Shown in pieces: positions 1 through 6,161 of a stretch of DNA of 9,580 nt. Within the stretch, counting starts at the first letter, position 1. Each line of letters starts with the position of its first letter. Source of the DNA: Sulfurimonas sp. (GTDB lineage Bacteria > Campylobacterota > Campylobacteria > Campylobacterales > Sulfurimonadaceae). The notes beneath the pieces were generated by a model. That model was not told the DNA's origin, ran no database searches, and saw only the letters and a list, made by a program, of their open reading frames with translations. The translations under genes were made by a program, and so were the position numbers. The stretch lies in NCBI GenBank assembly GCA_027063295.1, contig JAMORZ010000108.1:1-9580 (forward strand), written 5' to 3'.

Positions 1-849
1 TATTTCGAATACGGTGTGGTGCATCGCCATGAACTTACTGGTGCACTGCATGGACTTTTCCGCGTTCGTGAGTTTACACAAGATGATGCGCATATCTTCT
101 GTACAGTAGATCAGATAGAAGAGCAAATTATCGAAGTTATAGAGTTTGTAGATAAGATCATGTCAACATTTGGTTTTGAGTATAAAATGATGATATCTAC
201 TAAACCAGAAAAAGCTGTAGGTGATGCAGAGGTTTGGGAAAAATCTGAAGCAGCACTCAAAGCAGCTATGGAAGCACACAACCTGCCTTATGAGATAGAT
301 GAGGGTGGTGGAGCTTTTTATGGTCCTAAAATTGACATCAAAATTCTTGATGCGATAGGTCGTGAGTGGCAGTGTGGAACAGTACAATTAGATAACAACC
401 TTCCAGCACGTTTTGAGCTTGAGTACAATGGTGAAGGAAATGAAAAGATCCAGCCTGTTATGATACACAGAGCGATTCTTGGTTCATTTGAGCGTTTTAT
501 CGGGATTTTAACTGAGCACTATGCTGGAGAGTTCCCGATGTTTATTGCTCCTACACAAGTGGCGATTGTACCTGTGGCAGAGACACATAAAGAATATGCT
601 AAGCTTTTATCAGATAAACTTATTGACATTAATGCCGATAGTGAGATATATGCGAAAAATGATTCGCTTAACAAACGTATCCGTACGGCAGAGAAAACAC
701 GTGTGCCTATGATAGTAGTTATTGGTGATGAAGAGATAGAAAACAAAACTGTCTCAATTCGCGATAGACGAACTCGTGAGCAATACACTCTAAGTGAAGA
801 GGAATTCCTCAAGCTTATACAAACTAAAATAAATGAGGTAAATTTTTGA
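1..849 (+). CDS. thrS: Threonyl-tRNA synthetase, 3' portion (5' end outside the window)
   Basis: Cytoplasmic class II synthetase that charges tRNA-Thr with threonine. The frame is open from base 1, giving 282 residues of the C-terminal part; the GTG codons near base 16 are internal valines, not starts. Visible are the motif 2 region (VHRHELTGALHGLFRVREF, from residue 7), FTQDDAH (about 25-31) and VMIHRAILG (about 153-161). The histidines of the last two correspond to the family's zinc ligands. Motif 3 follows (GSFERFIGILTEHY, about 161-174). From about residue 180 comes the anticodon-binding domain, with RIRTAEKTRVPMIVVIGDEE and the typical SIRDR ending. The TGA stop overlaps the infC start, so the two genes are almost certainly co-transcribed and probably translationally coupled. 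Identification is very secure; only the N-terminal editing and early catalytic domains are missing, because of the window edge. Confidence 0.97.
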   Translation, partial: YFEYGVVHRHELTGALHGLFRVREFTQDDAHIFCTVDQIEEQIIEVIEFVDKIMSTFGFEYKMMISTKPEKAVGDAEVWEKSEAALKAAMEAHNLPYEIDEGGGAFYGPKIDIKILDAIGREWQCGTVQLDNNLPARFELEYNGEGNEKIQPVMIHRAILGSFERFIGILTEHYAGEFPMFIAPTQVAIVPVAETHKEYAKLLSDKLIDINADSEIYAKNDSLNKRIRTAEKTRVPMIVVIGDEEIENKTVSIRDRRTREQYTLSEEEFLKLIQTKINEVNF

Positions 850-1367
850 GTAAAAAAACAGACCGCGTCATCATGAACGATGACATCCGTGTAGCAGAAG
901 TAAGATGTAATGTAGATGGAGCAGAATCACTTGGGATCATTTCCACTGATGAAGCTATGAATAAAGCAAATGAGATGGGATTAGATCTTGTTCTAATCGC
1001 TCCAAATGCAAAGCCGCCAGTTGCTAAGATTATGGATTATGGTAAGTTTAAATACCAAGAGGAGAAAAAACTCAAAGAGCAACGTAAAAATCAGGTAAAG
1101 ATTGTTGTAAAAGAGATCAAACTCTCTGTAAAGATCGCTGAGAATGATATCGCTTATAAAGTGAAGCATGCTCGTGAATTTTTGGAAAAAGGGTATCATG
1201 TAAAATTTAGAGTATTTTTACGTGGTCGTGAGATGGCAAACCCTGAAGCTGCAAAAGATGTACTTTTACATGTTTGGCCAATGGTTGAAGATATTGCAGT
1301 AATGGAAAAACCACCAAAATTTGAAGGTCGTTATTACAATATGTATGTAACACCTATTAAAAAGTAG
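846..1367 (+). CDS. infC: Translation initiation factor IF-3
   Basis: IF-3 binds the 30S subunit, prevents premature 50S joining and checks the start codon and initiator tRNA. The 173-residue product has full family length. The N-terminal domain contains NDDIRVAEVR (about 11-20), GIISTDEA and the PPVAKIMDYGKFKYQ signature (about 57-71). A lysine-rich linker follows, then the C-terminal domain with VKEIKLSVKIAENDI, VKFRVFLRGREMA and a GRYYNMYVTP end. The chosen start is TTG at 846, because a GAGG ribosome binding site lies 7 nt upstream at 835-838 and the encoded MSKK beginning resembles the Campylobacter protein. An ATG at 873 would remove the first nine residues and has no better site. The start overlaps the thrS stop as TTGA. 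The usual downstream rpmI-rplT genes are absent; a terminator follows at once. Confidence 0.97.
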   Translation: MSKKTDRVIMNDDIRVAEVRCNVDGAESLGIISTDEAMNKANEMGLDLVLIAPNAKPPVAKIMDYGKFKYQEEKKLKEQRKNQVKIVVKEIKLSVKIAENDIAYKVKHAREFLEKGYHVKFRVFLRGREMANPEAAKDVLLHVWPMVEDIAVMEKPPKFEGRYYNMYVTPIKK

Positions 1368-1383
1368 AGAATTTCTCTACTTT
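1361..1383. terminator. Bidirectional hairpin terminator between infC and the MFS gene
   Basis: Bases 1361-1370 (AAAGTAGAGA) pair perfectly with 1374-1383 (TCTCTACTTT) around a 3-nt loop. On the plus strand the stem runs into a T-rich tract (TTTAATATTTTT); on the minus strand it ends in TTTTT. It can therefore serve both convergent genes. The TAG stop codons of both genes lie inside the stem, at 1365-1367 on plus and 1379-1377 on minus, at exactly symmetric positions. Confidence 0.85.
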
Positions 1384-2702
1384 AATATTTTTGCTTTTAA
1401 TGCATCCTCTTCAAGTTTTTCACTCGCATACTTAATCACAACAACATTTTCAGTCTCATTGATAAACCACTCAGCTATGTGTTCACTCTCAAGTGTATTG
1501 AGTTTATCAAAATCAACTTCACCGTGTGGGATAACAAGATGTGAGTATCTTTGAGGATTTTGCATCTTTAGTGCTGTCCAAATAAGCCAAATCACCCCAA
1601 TCACTCCAATACTAAGACCAAGAGTTTCACGGCCACTTACATCTAAAAAGAGTCCAGCAAATGTACCACCTAAAAATGTCATAAAATAAGCAGCAGAGTT
1701 GGCAATACCAAGTGCAGCACCTTTTTGGTGTACTTTTGCAAATTTGCTTATCATAGACTGAACAAGTGGTTCCATCATATTAAACGCAACAAAAAAGAAA
1801 ATAACAGCTGCAACAAAAACAGAGCTAGAAGTGGTTGTTCCCATCAGTACAAACGCAGCGATAAATAGGATAATACTCACTATAAAGATCTGTTTTGGGA
1901 TATTGCGTTTCTCACCAAAAACTGCAGCAGGACCCATAGCAACAAGCCCAGCAATCATGGCAGGAACATATACCATCCAAAGTTCACTTCTCTCCCAGTT
2001 AAAACCATATTCTGGTTTTGTTAAGAAAACAGGGATGATAACAAACGCAGCAGTCATAAGACCTTTTTGCATTGCGTTTATAATGATCATACCTAAAAGG
2101 TTTGGATCTTTTAATATATCGCTTGTTTTTGTATCTTTATGGTAGATATGTTTTATCTTTGGTGGTGTTGGTACTTTTGCAAAAAGGATTATGATAGAAA
2201 GGATAGCGAGTGCCGCTGTGATAAAAAAGATAACACTGATCCCAAAATGAGAGGCCATTACAGGACCCAAAGCCATAGCCACAGCAAAACTCATAGCGAT
2301 AAATCCACCCATGATAGCCATAGCATGACCACGAGTTTTCTCCTCTACCAAGTCTGCAATCATGGCTGTAACAACACTACCAATCGCTCCAGCACCTTGC
2401 AAGAAACGACCTATCATAAGAGTGTAAATATCATTCGAGTAAGCACATACTAATGAACCTATCAAAAAGATAACAAGTCCAAATAAGATTGTTGGTTTGC
2501 GACCTATCTTATCAGAGAGAGTTCCAAACGGTACTTGAAAAACAGCTTGTGTCAGGGCATAACCACCAACGATCACACCTACTAAAAATGGTGTAGCACC
2601 TTCAAGCTCAAGAGCATAAACGGAGAGCACAGGAAGTACTAAAAAAAGACCCAAAAATCTTAAAAACAGAATGGATGAGAGGGGAAAAACTTTTTTAAAC
2701 AT
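1377..2702 (-). CDS. yajR: YajR-type major facilitator superfamily transporter (probable proton-coupled efflux)
   Basis: Inner-membrane transporter of 441 residues with about twelve hydrophobic segments between residues 9 and 380. Motif A, GTLSDKIGRKP (60-70), lies between the second and third segments, as in drug:H+ antiporters. GRFLQGAGAIGS (98-109) follows, and a central cytoplasmic linker spans about 177-200. Strong E. coli YajR-like stretches include VLPVLSVYA, GGYALTQAVFQVPFG and FFVAFNMMEPLVQSMISK (303-320). After the last membrane segment a soluble tail (about 385-441) has the size and strand-helix pattern of the ferredoxin-like YAM domain that marks the YajR subgroup. ATG at 2702 has a GAAAGG site 5 nt upstream. 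The substrate cannot be told from sequence. It is transcribed alone, divergent from rdgB and convergent with infC. Confidence 0.85.
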   Translation of the reverse strand: MFKKVFPLSSILFLRFLGLFLVLPVLSVYALELEGATPFLVGVIVGGYALTQAVFQVPFGTLSDKIGRKPTILFGLVIFLIGSLVCAYSNDIYTLMIGRFLQGAGAIGSVVTAMIADLVEEKTRGHAMAIMGGFIAMSFAVAMALGPVMASHFGISVIFFITAALAILSIIILFAKVPTPPKIKHIYHKDTKTSDILKDPNLLGMIIINAMQKGLMTAAFVIIPVFLTKPEYGFNWERSELWMVYVPAMIAGLVAMGPAAVFGEKRNIPKQIFIVSIILFIAAFVLMGTTTSSSVFVAAVIFFFVAFNMMEPLVQSMISKFAKVHQKGAALGIANSAAYFMTFLGGTFAGLFLDVSGRETLGLSIGVIGVIWLIWTALKMQNPQRYSHLVIPHGEVDFDKLNTLESEHIAEWFINETENVVVIKYASEKLEEDALKAKILK

Positions 2703-2777
2703 AGAAACCTTTCATATATAGTATAATTTTGCAATTATATAGCAAAGTTTATTTATTAAAACAACGAAGGATAAAAA
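2703..2777. promoter_or_regulatory. Divergent promoter region between yajR-like gene and rdgB
   Basis: This AT-rich gap holds two perfect TATAAT hexamers in opposite directions: plus strand 2722-2727 (for rdgB) and minus strand 2739-2734 (for the transporter). They are the outer parts of a perfect 7-bp inverted repeat, TATAATT at 2722-2728 and AATTATA at 2733-2739. The two -10 elements are so close that both promoters probably cannot be occupied together. No clear -35 boxes are seen, which is normal for Campylobacterota housekeeping promoters. Assignment is by inspection only. Confidence 0.5.
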
Positions 2778-3365
2778 TTGAAACTAGTTTTAGCTACATC
2801 TAACAAAGGTAAAGTAAGAGAGATAAAAGCACTTATGCAAGGGTATGAGGTTGTGCCATATAGTGAACTTATGAAAGAATTTGAGATCATTGAAGATGCA
2901 GATACATTTAAAGAGAATGCACTGATTAAAGCTAGAGCAGTTTTTAAAGCACTCAACGAGGATGATGTTGTTGTAATCGCAGATGATAGTGGAATCAGCG
3001 TAGATGTCTTAGATGGTGCACCAGGGATATTTAGTGCACGTTATGGTGGTGAGGGTGCAAGTGATAAAGATAATCTTTACAAGCTTATAGGAGAGATCAA
3101 GAAAAAAGGTGTTGAAAGCTCACCTGCACACTACACAGCTGCGATAGCCATAGTTACACCAACATCGCAATACACAGTACACGGGTGGATGTATGGAGAT
3201 GTTATTACACAAGTAAGAGGTGATGGTGGATTTGGGTATGATCCGATGTTTATACCTTTAGGGTATGACAAAACATTGGGTGAGCTAGATGATGAGATAA
3301 AGAAAAAACTCTCTCATCGCTCAAAAGCACTCTCTTTAGCAAAAGAGATACTTCAGACACTTTAG
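2778..3365 (+). CDS. rdgB: RdgB/HAM1 non-canonical purine NTP pyrophosphatase (dITP/XTP)
   Basis: Cytoplasmic house-cleaning enzyme that hydrolyses ITP, dITP and XTP to the monophosphate plus pyrophosphate, keeping deaminated purines out of nucleic acids. The product is 195 residues, the usual length. Family motifs in order are TSNKGK (7-12, phosphate binding), ENALIKA (46-52), ADDSGISVDVLDGAPGIFSARY (68-89, with the acidic metal/catalytic residues), GDGGFGYDPMF (148-158) and SHRSKAL (179-185, base recognition). The start is TTG at 2778, supported by AAGGA 6 nt upstream at 2767-2771 and by the protein beginning right at the first beta strand (KLVLATSNK). It is monocistronic, and its TAG stop overlaps the stop of the opposing ferritin-like gene. 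Confidence 0.95.
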   Translation: MKLVLATSNKGKVREIKALMQGYEVVPYSELMKEFEIIEDADTFKENALIKARAVFKALNEDDVVVIADDSGISVDVLDGAPGIFSARYGGEGASDKDNLYKLIGEIKKKGVESSPAHYTAAIAIVTPTSQYTVHGWMYGDVITQVRGDGGFGYDPMFIPLGYDKTLGELDDEIKKKLSHRSKALSLAKEILQTL

Positions 3366-4171
3366 AGAAGTTTCTCCATAAGTGCAATATGATAACTCTC
3401 TTGGTAGTTGATAAAGTCAAAAAACTTTGAGAGTTCTTCATCTTTGATCGCACTACTGAGTTCTTTACACATCTCTTTTGCAGCTTCCTCTTCAGCAATG
3501 CCATCTTTGATAAATTTTTCCAAGTCGTCTATCATATATGTTCTCTCATGTAACTCGCGTGGAAGTGCCAAGATGCCAAGTTCCGCCATCATATTTCCAA
3601 AGCTTTTAAGATGGAAATGTGATTCGTCTATGAGATCTTGGAAGACATTATACTGCATAAGATTATCGGTACGAGCCTGCATATAAGCATAGATCAAAAT
3701 AAGTTCATACTCTTTGTAAGACTCCTCAAACAAAAAGAGTGTAAGTGCATCTATCTGCTCTTGTGCAAGGTTTTTATTTTTATATTTTCGCTCCATATTA
3801 AATGCAGTGATTGGGGCATCGTTTGATTTATCTTCAAGAAGTTCTTCTATGTAGGTAAGCAGATACTCATCATCAGTTCTCATGCGCCCTGCAAGTGTAT
3901 CATCACCATAGCTTTGCATCGCATCTTGAAATCTGTTTTGTAGGTTTTGTAAAATAGTAAAAACACTCTCTTGTTTATAAAGCATCATATCTCTATCGTA
4001 GTTATAATCCTTACCTTTTAAGAGTGTTTCGTTAGCTATCCATTTCATGTGTCTGAAATTGATCTGAGAAAAATCATAAAGGCGTGATTTGATAGCTTCA
4101 TCTTTGATAGCAAAAGAGGCAAATACAAGTTCAAGCCACAGGTGGTGTTTTGTTTGAAAAAGCTTATTCAT
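3362..4171 (-). CDS. Probable ferritin-like (diiron four-helix) protein, uncharacterised
   Basis: I do not recognise a named gene. The 269-residue product is almost entirely helical and soluble. It carries spaced acidic and histidine residues of the ferritin-like kind: E14 and H41 (NFRHMKW) in the N-terminal helices, EESYKEYE (149-156), then DESHFH (182-187) and ESYH (258-261). Such E-xx-H and E-xxx-H pairs on long helices suggest a metal-binding, possibly diiron, bundle for iron storage, redox or oxygen handling. This is inference, and an unrelated helical protein is possible. The chosen start is ATG at 4171, with GAGGAG at 4187-4182. An in-frame GTG at 4195 would add eight lysine/arginine-rich residues but has a poor ribosome binding site. 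The start overlaps the IscU-like gene by 8 nt (ATGAATAA), implying coupled translation and a shared iron-related role. Its TAA stop overlaps the rdgB stop. Confidence 0.7.
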   Translation of the reverse strand: MNKLFQTKHHLWLELVFASFAIKDEAIKSRLYDFSQINFRHMKWIANETLLKGKDYNYDRDMMLYKQESVFTILQNLQNRFQDAMQSYGDDTLAGRMRTDDEYLLTYIEELLEDKSNDAPITAFNMERKYKNKNLAQEQIDALTLFLFEESYKEYELILIYAYMQARTDNLMQYNVFQDLIDESHFHLKSFGNMMAELGILALPRELHERTYMIDDLEKFIKDGIAEEEAAKEMCKELSSAIKDEELSKFFDFINYQESYHIALMEKLL

Positions 4172-4637
4172 CCTCTTTTTTCTCCTCAACTTCACAACTT
4201 TCTTTCATTTTTACCATATGAAGTTCTTCATCTGCTCCATTTTGAATATTTTCAAAGTTTTGCAGGGCTGCATTGTATGAAGCGAATACGATTGCTGCAC
4301 ACACCTCTTGTTGAGCGGAGAGTCTTCCTAGCTTTTCAATGATCTTTTCAATAGCTTTTTGAGCAAAAAGGAGTTTCTCGCCTTTGATCATATCACTAAA
4401 CATTGAGCCTATCACCACCGTGTCTTGACAACCATTTGTAGCAAACTTGATATCTTCAATCTTATCACTATCAAGTTTAAGATAAAAGATTACATATTCG
4501 TTTGTTTTTTCATCTAGAGCAACACCAATACCGTTTGCATCCTCAAGCTTTCCATAGTTTTGTGGTTGCATAAGGTGTGCTAAAACTTCAGGGTTAAGCC
4601 CCTCAGGCATCTTGACATTTTTTAGTTCTTCTAACAT
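4164..4637 (-). CDS. IscU/NifU N-terminal-like protein with an incomplete cluster ligand set
   Basis: Resembles the Fe-S scaffold fold over residues about 20-130: a MQPQNYGKLEDANG start (23-36), IEDIKFATNGCQDT (60-73), SDMIKGEKLLFAQKAI (81-96) and EVCAAIVFASYNAAL (111-125). In IscU three cysteines and one aspartate bind the cluster. Here the second (C70) and third (C113) are present, but the region of the first, normally A-C-G-D, reads DEKTNEY (42-48) with no cysteine. A further cysteine (C148) sits in a charged tail. A degenerate scaffold, an iron-binding or chaperone-like variant, or a regulator of cluster assembly are all possible. ATG at 4637 has only a weak ribosome binding site. It lies 30 nt after a small ORF and overlaps the ferritin-like gene downstream, so the three probably form one transcript. 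Confidence 0.75.
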   Translation of the reverse strand: MLEELKNVKMPEGLNPEVLAHLMQPQNYGKLEDANGIGVALDEKTNEYVIFYLKLDSDKIEDIKFATNGCQDTVVIGSMFSDMIKGEKLLFAQKAIEKIIEKLGRLSAQQEVCAAIVFASYNAALQNFENIQNGADEELHMVKMKESCEVEEKKEDE

Positions 4638-4666
4638 TGAAAGTACTTTATAATAAATTTTCCTAA

Positions 4667-4672
4667 ATTATA
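4667..4672 (-). promoter_or_regulatory. Candidate -10 box ahead of the IscU-like gene
   Basis: The minus strand reads TATAAT at 4672-4667, 30 bp before the IscU-like start, within an AT-rich stretch. It overlaps the stop codon of the small ORF. A matching TATAAT faces the other way at 4649-4654 but has no gene to serve. It could be an internal promoter or simple AT-richness; no -35 is evident. Confidence 0.3.
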
Positions 4673-4760
4673 GAATTTTTTTGCTTAGAGCATATAAAGT
4701 TGCCTCAAGTTTATCAAAAAGGTCTTGTAAGTGGGTGTTATATCTGCTTAAAGTTTGCAT
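4668..4760 (-). CDS. Small 30-residue protein, unknown function
   Basis: Not a known family. ATG at 4760 is preceded by a near-ideal ribosome binding site, AAAGGAG at 4772-4766 with a 5-nt spacer, the best in this window. The frame then runs 30 codons to TAA at 4670-4668. The peptide starts MQTLSRYNTH and ends ALSKKIL. Hydrophobic residues fall at 4, 7, 11, 14, 18, 22, 25 and 29, a heptad-like pattern that predicts one amphipathic helix or short coiled coil. There is no signal peptide, no cysteine and no run of one amino acid, so it does not look like a classical attenuator leader. It lies between uppP (63 nt upstream) and the IscU-like gene (30 nt downstream) on the same strand. It might be a small partner of either, or a leader ORF for the iron-related pair. 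The gene call rests on the ribosome binding site and helix pattern alone. Confidence 0.55.
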   Translation of the reverse strand: MQTLSRYNTHLQDLFDKLEATLYALSKKIL

Positions 4761-4824
4761 GATATCTCCTTTAACAATTTATTCTTATACGAACACAAGC
4801 AAAAGGAGTTCCAAGAGTGAGTAT

Positions 4825-5595
4825 TTAGTGAAATATCAGAAGAAGAATTATTCCAAAAGCGATACGATAAAAGCCAAAAAAGACAAATGTAAATTTATCA
4901 AGAAATTTTAAAAAAAGTTTGATTGTGATGGTGGCAACGATAAAAGAGATAACAAAGCCAATAGCAAGTGATGTAAGGTTTGCTCCGCTAAACTCATGAT
5001 AATGTTTGAGTAGATCATAAGCAGTTACTGCACTCATCACAGGAAATGCAAGTAAAAAGCTAAACTCCGCACTTGCTTTTCTGCTAAGTCCAACTAAAAG
5101 AGCCCCTATGATAGTGCTTCCTGCACGGCTTGTTCCAGGGATGAGTGCAAAAACCTGAGAAAAACCTATGAGCATCGCTTGTTTGAGTGAGACTTGCTCC
5201 ACATCATCAATAAGCTGCGTTTGTTTAGGGATCACAAATTTTTCCATAATAAGAAAAACAATCCCACCAATGATAAACATAGTAGCAACAACATTGATGC
5301 TAAAGAGCTCTTTTATCTGATGGGAAAAGATAAAACCAACTGCTCCTATAGGTAAAAATGCCAAAAAAACTTTTTGCCATAGGTCGATTTTTTTAAAAGT
5401 AAATTTCTCTTTATAATTAAAAATAACAGCTAAAATAGCAGCAAATTGGATAATCACTTCATAAGCTTTTGTAACATTTGTTTGATCTAAACCTAAAAAT
5501 TCACTCGCTACGATAAGGTGTCCTGTAGAAGATATAGGAAGGAACTCAGTAAAGCCTTCTATAATACCTAAGATAACCGAGTCAAAAAGTGTCAT
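4825..5595 (-). CDS. uppP: Undecaprenyl-diphosphate phosphatase (UppP/BacA)
   Basis: Integral inner-membrane enzyme that dephosphorylates undecaprenyl pyrophosphate to the monophosphate, recycling the lipid carrier for peptidoglycan and surface glycans; it also confers bacitracin tolerance. The product is 256 residues and very hydrophobic. The two family signatures are clear: EGFTEFLPISSTGH (13-26), with the acidic pair E13/E17 and H26, and PGTSRAGS (153-160), with R157. These match the catalytic residues known in E. coli UppP. ATG at 5595 has AAGGAT 5 nt upstream. The stop is followed by 64 nt without a convincing terminator, so read-through into the small ORF and iron-related pair is possible. 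It is divergent from the CheY-like gene. Confidence 0.96.
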   Translation of the reverse strand: MTLFDSVILGIIEGFTEFLPISSTGHLIVASEFLGLDQTNVTKAYEVIIQFAAILAVIFNYKEKFTFKKIDLWQKVFLAFLPIGAVGFIFSHQIKELFSINVVATMFIIGGIVFLIMEKFVIPKQTQLIDDVEQVSLKQAMLIGFSQVFALIPGTSRAGSTIIGALLVGLSRKASAEFSFLLAFPVMSAVTAYDLLKHYHEFSGANLTSLAIGFVISFIVATITIKLFLKFLDKFTFVFFGFYRIAFGIILLLIFH

Positions 5596-5689
5596 ATATA
5601 ATCCTTCACATTTTAAAGACAGTTTAATATAAATTTTAATTTTTTGTGTTAAACTTTAGGCAGAATTTTAGCATAGAAAAGAGAAAAGT
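5596..5689. promoter_or_regulatory. Divergent promoter region between uppP and the CheY-like gene
   Basis: For uppP the minus strand offers TATATT at 5631-5626 with TTAACA at 5652-5647 (15-bp spacer). For the response regulator the plus strand offers TAGCAT at 5669-5674 with TTGTGT at 5644-5649 (19-bp spacer). The two -35-like boxes overlap. A perfect 7-bp inverted repeat, AGTTTAA at 5621-5627 and TTAAACT at 5649-5655, brackets the uppP candidate. No sigma-28 or sigma-54 consensus is visible. Assignment is tentative. Confidence 0.3.
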
Positions 5690-6085
5690 ATGAACTTATT
5701 AATAGTTGATGACAGTAAGATTGTTCGCCGCGTTTTGAAAAACACAGTTACACGTTACTTTAAGCCACCTGAATGGAAAGAGCTAAATATCTTTGAAGCG
5801 GAAGATGGATTAGAAGCGATGGAAGTTATGAAAAAAGAGAAAGTAGATATTATGCTACTTGATTGGAATATGCCAAATATGACAGGTGAACAGGTTGTAG
5901 ATGCTGTTCGAGCTAAAAAAGAGTGGAATAAAACTCGTATAATTATGGCAACAACAGAGGGGTCTAAAGCGAGTGTACTTAAAATGATCAAAAAAGGTGC
6001 AAACGGATATATGGTGAAGCCTTTTCAAGAAGATTCTATTTTCAAAACACTTGATACAATCACTGCTCGTATGCCTAAAGAGTAA
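5690..6085 (+). CDS. Single-domain CheY-like response regulator
   Basis: Stand-alone receiver domain of 131 residues with no output domain, so it probably acts by protein-protein contact. All receiver landmarks are present: the acidic pair D7/D8 (LLIVDDSK), phospho-acceptor D58 in LLDWNMPNM (56-64), T88 in MATTEG (86-91) and K110 in MVKPF (108-112). An N-terminal extension of the loop after helix 1 (YFKPPEW, about 23-29) is slightly longer than in classic CheY. It is not next to chemotaxis kinases here, so its partner histidine kinase is unknown and the name cheY is not assigned. It may feed into motility, given a FliJ-like gene 3 kb away, but that is only a guess. The ribosome binding site is a modest GAGAAA at 5681-5686. 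Confidence 0.93.
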   Translation: MNLLIVDDSKIVRRVLKNTVTRYFKPPEWKELNIFEAEDGLEAMEVMKKEKVDIMLLDWNMPNMTGEQVVDAVRAKKEWNKTRIIMATTEGSKASVLKMIKKGANGYMVKPFQEDSIFKTLDTITARMPKE

Positions 6086-6161
6086 AATTTAAACTTTTTT
6101 CGATATAATACGAGGTTTTGTTTTGAAACACCCTAAATAAAATCTTGTAGGATAAGTTACT
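6086..6161 (+). promoter_or_regulatory. Candidate promoter of the aminotransferase-hisZ-purA-fliJ cluster
   Basis: TATAAT at 6104-6109 follows a T-rich run (6095-6100), the pattern expected of Campylobacterota vegetative promoters. It would start a leader of about 45 nt. The aminotransferase ribosome binding site is AGGA at 6149-6152, 9 nt before ATG 6162. No terminator hairpin was found after the CheY-like gene, so read-through from it is also possible. Confidence 0.5.

Noticed and set aside
519..812. 97-codon minus-strand open frame inside thrS
   Set aside because: It is antisense to the strongly conserved ThrRS anticodon domain, has serine/isoleucine-rich composition typical of reverse-frame shadows, and no ribosome binding site was noted.
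846..848. E. coli-style IF-3 autoregulation through a rare infC start codon
   Set aside because: E. coli infC uses AUU, which IF-3 discriminates against; UUG is generally tolerated like GUG, so the TTG here is not good evidence for that mechanism.
1831..2453. Two 104-codon plus-strand frames inside the transporter
   Set aside because: They lie antisense to a full-length conserved MFS protein and show no family resemblance; the second is a low-complexity histidine/serine-rich shadow.
3365..3376. GAGAA-GT-TTCTC hairpin as a terminator after rdgB
   Set aside because: Five pairs around a 2-nt loop with no T-tract is too weak, and the loop would have to open the stem.
4172..4195. GTG start at 4195 for the ferritin-like gene
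   Set aside because: It would add only basic residues (KLRRKKR), lacks a good ribosome binding site and lengthens the overlap to 32 nt; ATG 4171 has GAGGAG.
4773..4824. Terminator between uppP and the small ORF
   Set aside because: Only a 3-bp GGA/TCC pairing is found, with no T-run in a suitable position.
4681..4911. 76-codon plus-strand frame across the uppP-small ORF gap
   Set aside because: It runs antisense to the end of uppP and to the 30-residue ORF, its product is lysine/serine-rich without a recognisable motif, and it has no ribosome binding site comparable with the opposing ORF.
6086..6161. Possible riboswitch or attenuator ahead of the aminotransferase-purA cluster
   Set aside because: The gap is only 76 nt; the GTTT/AAAC pairing near 6116-6130 is four bases long and no known riboswitch core is visible.
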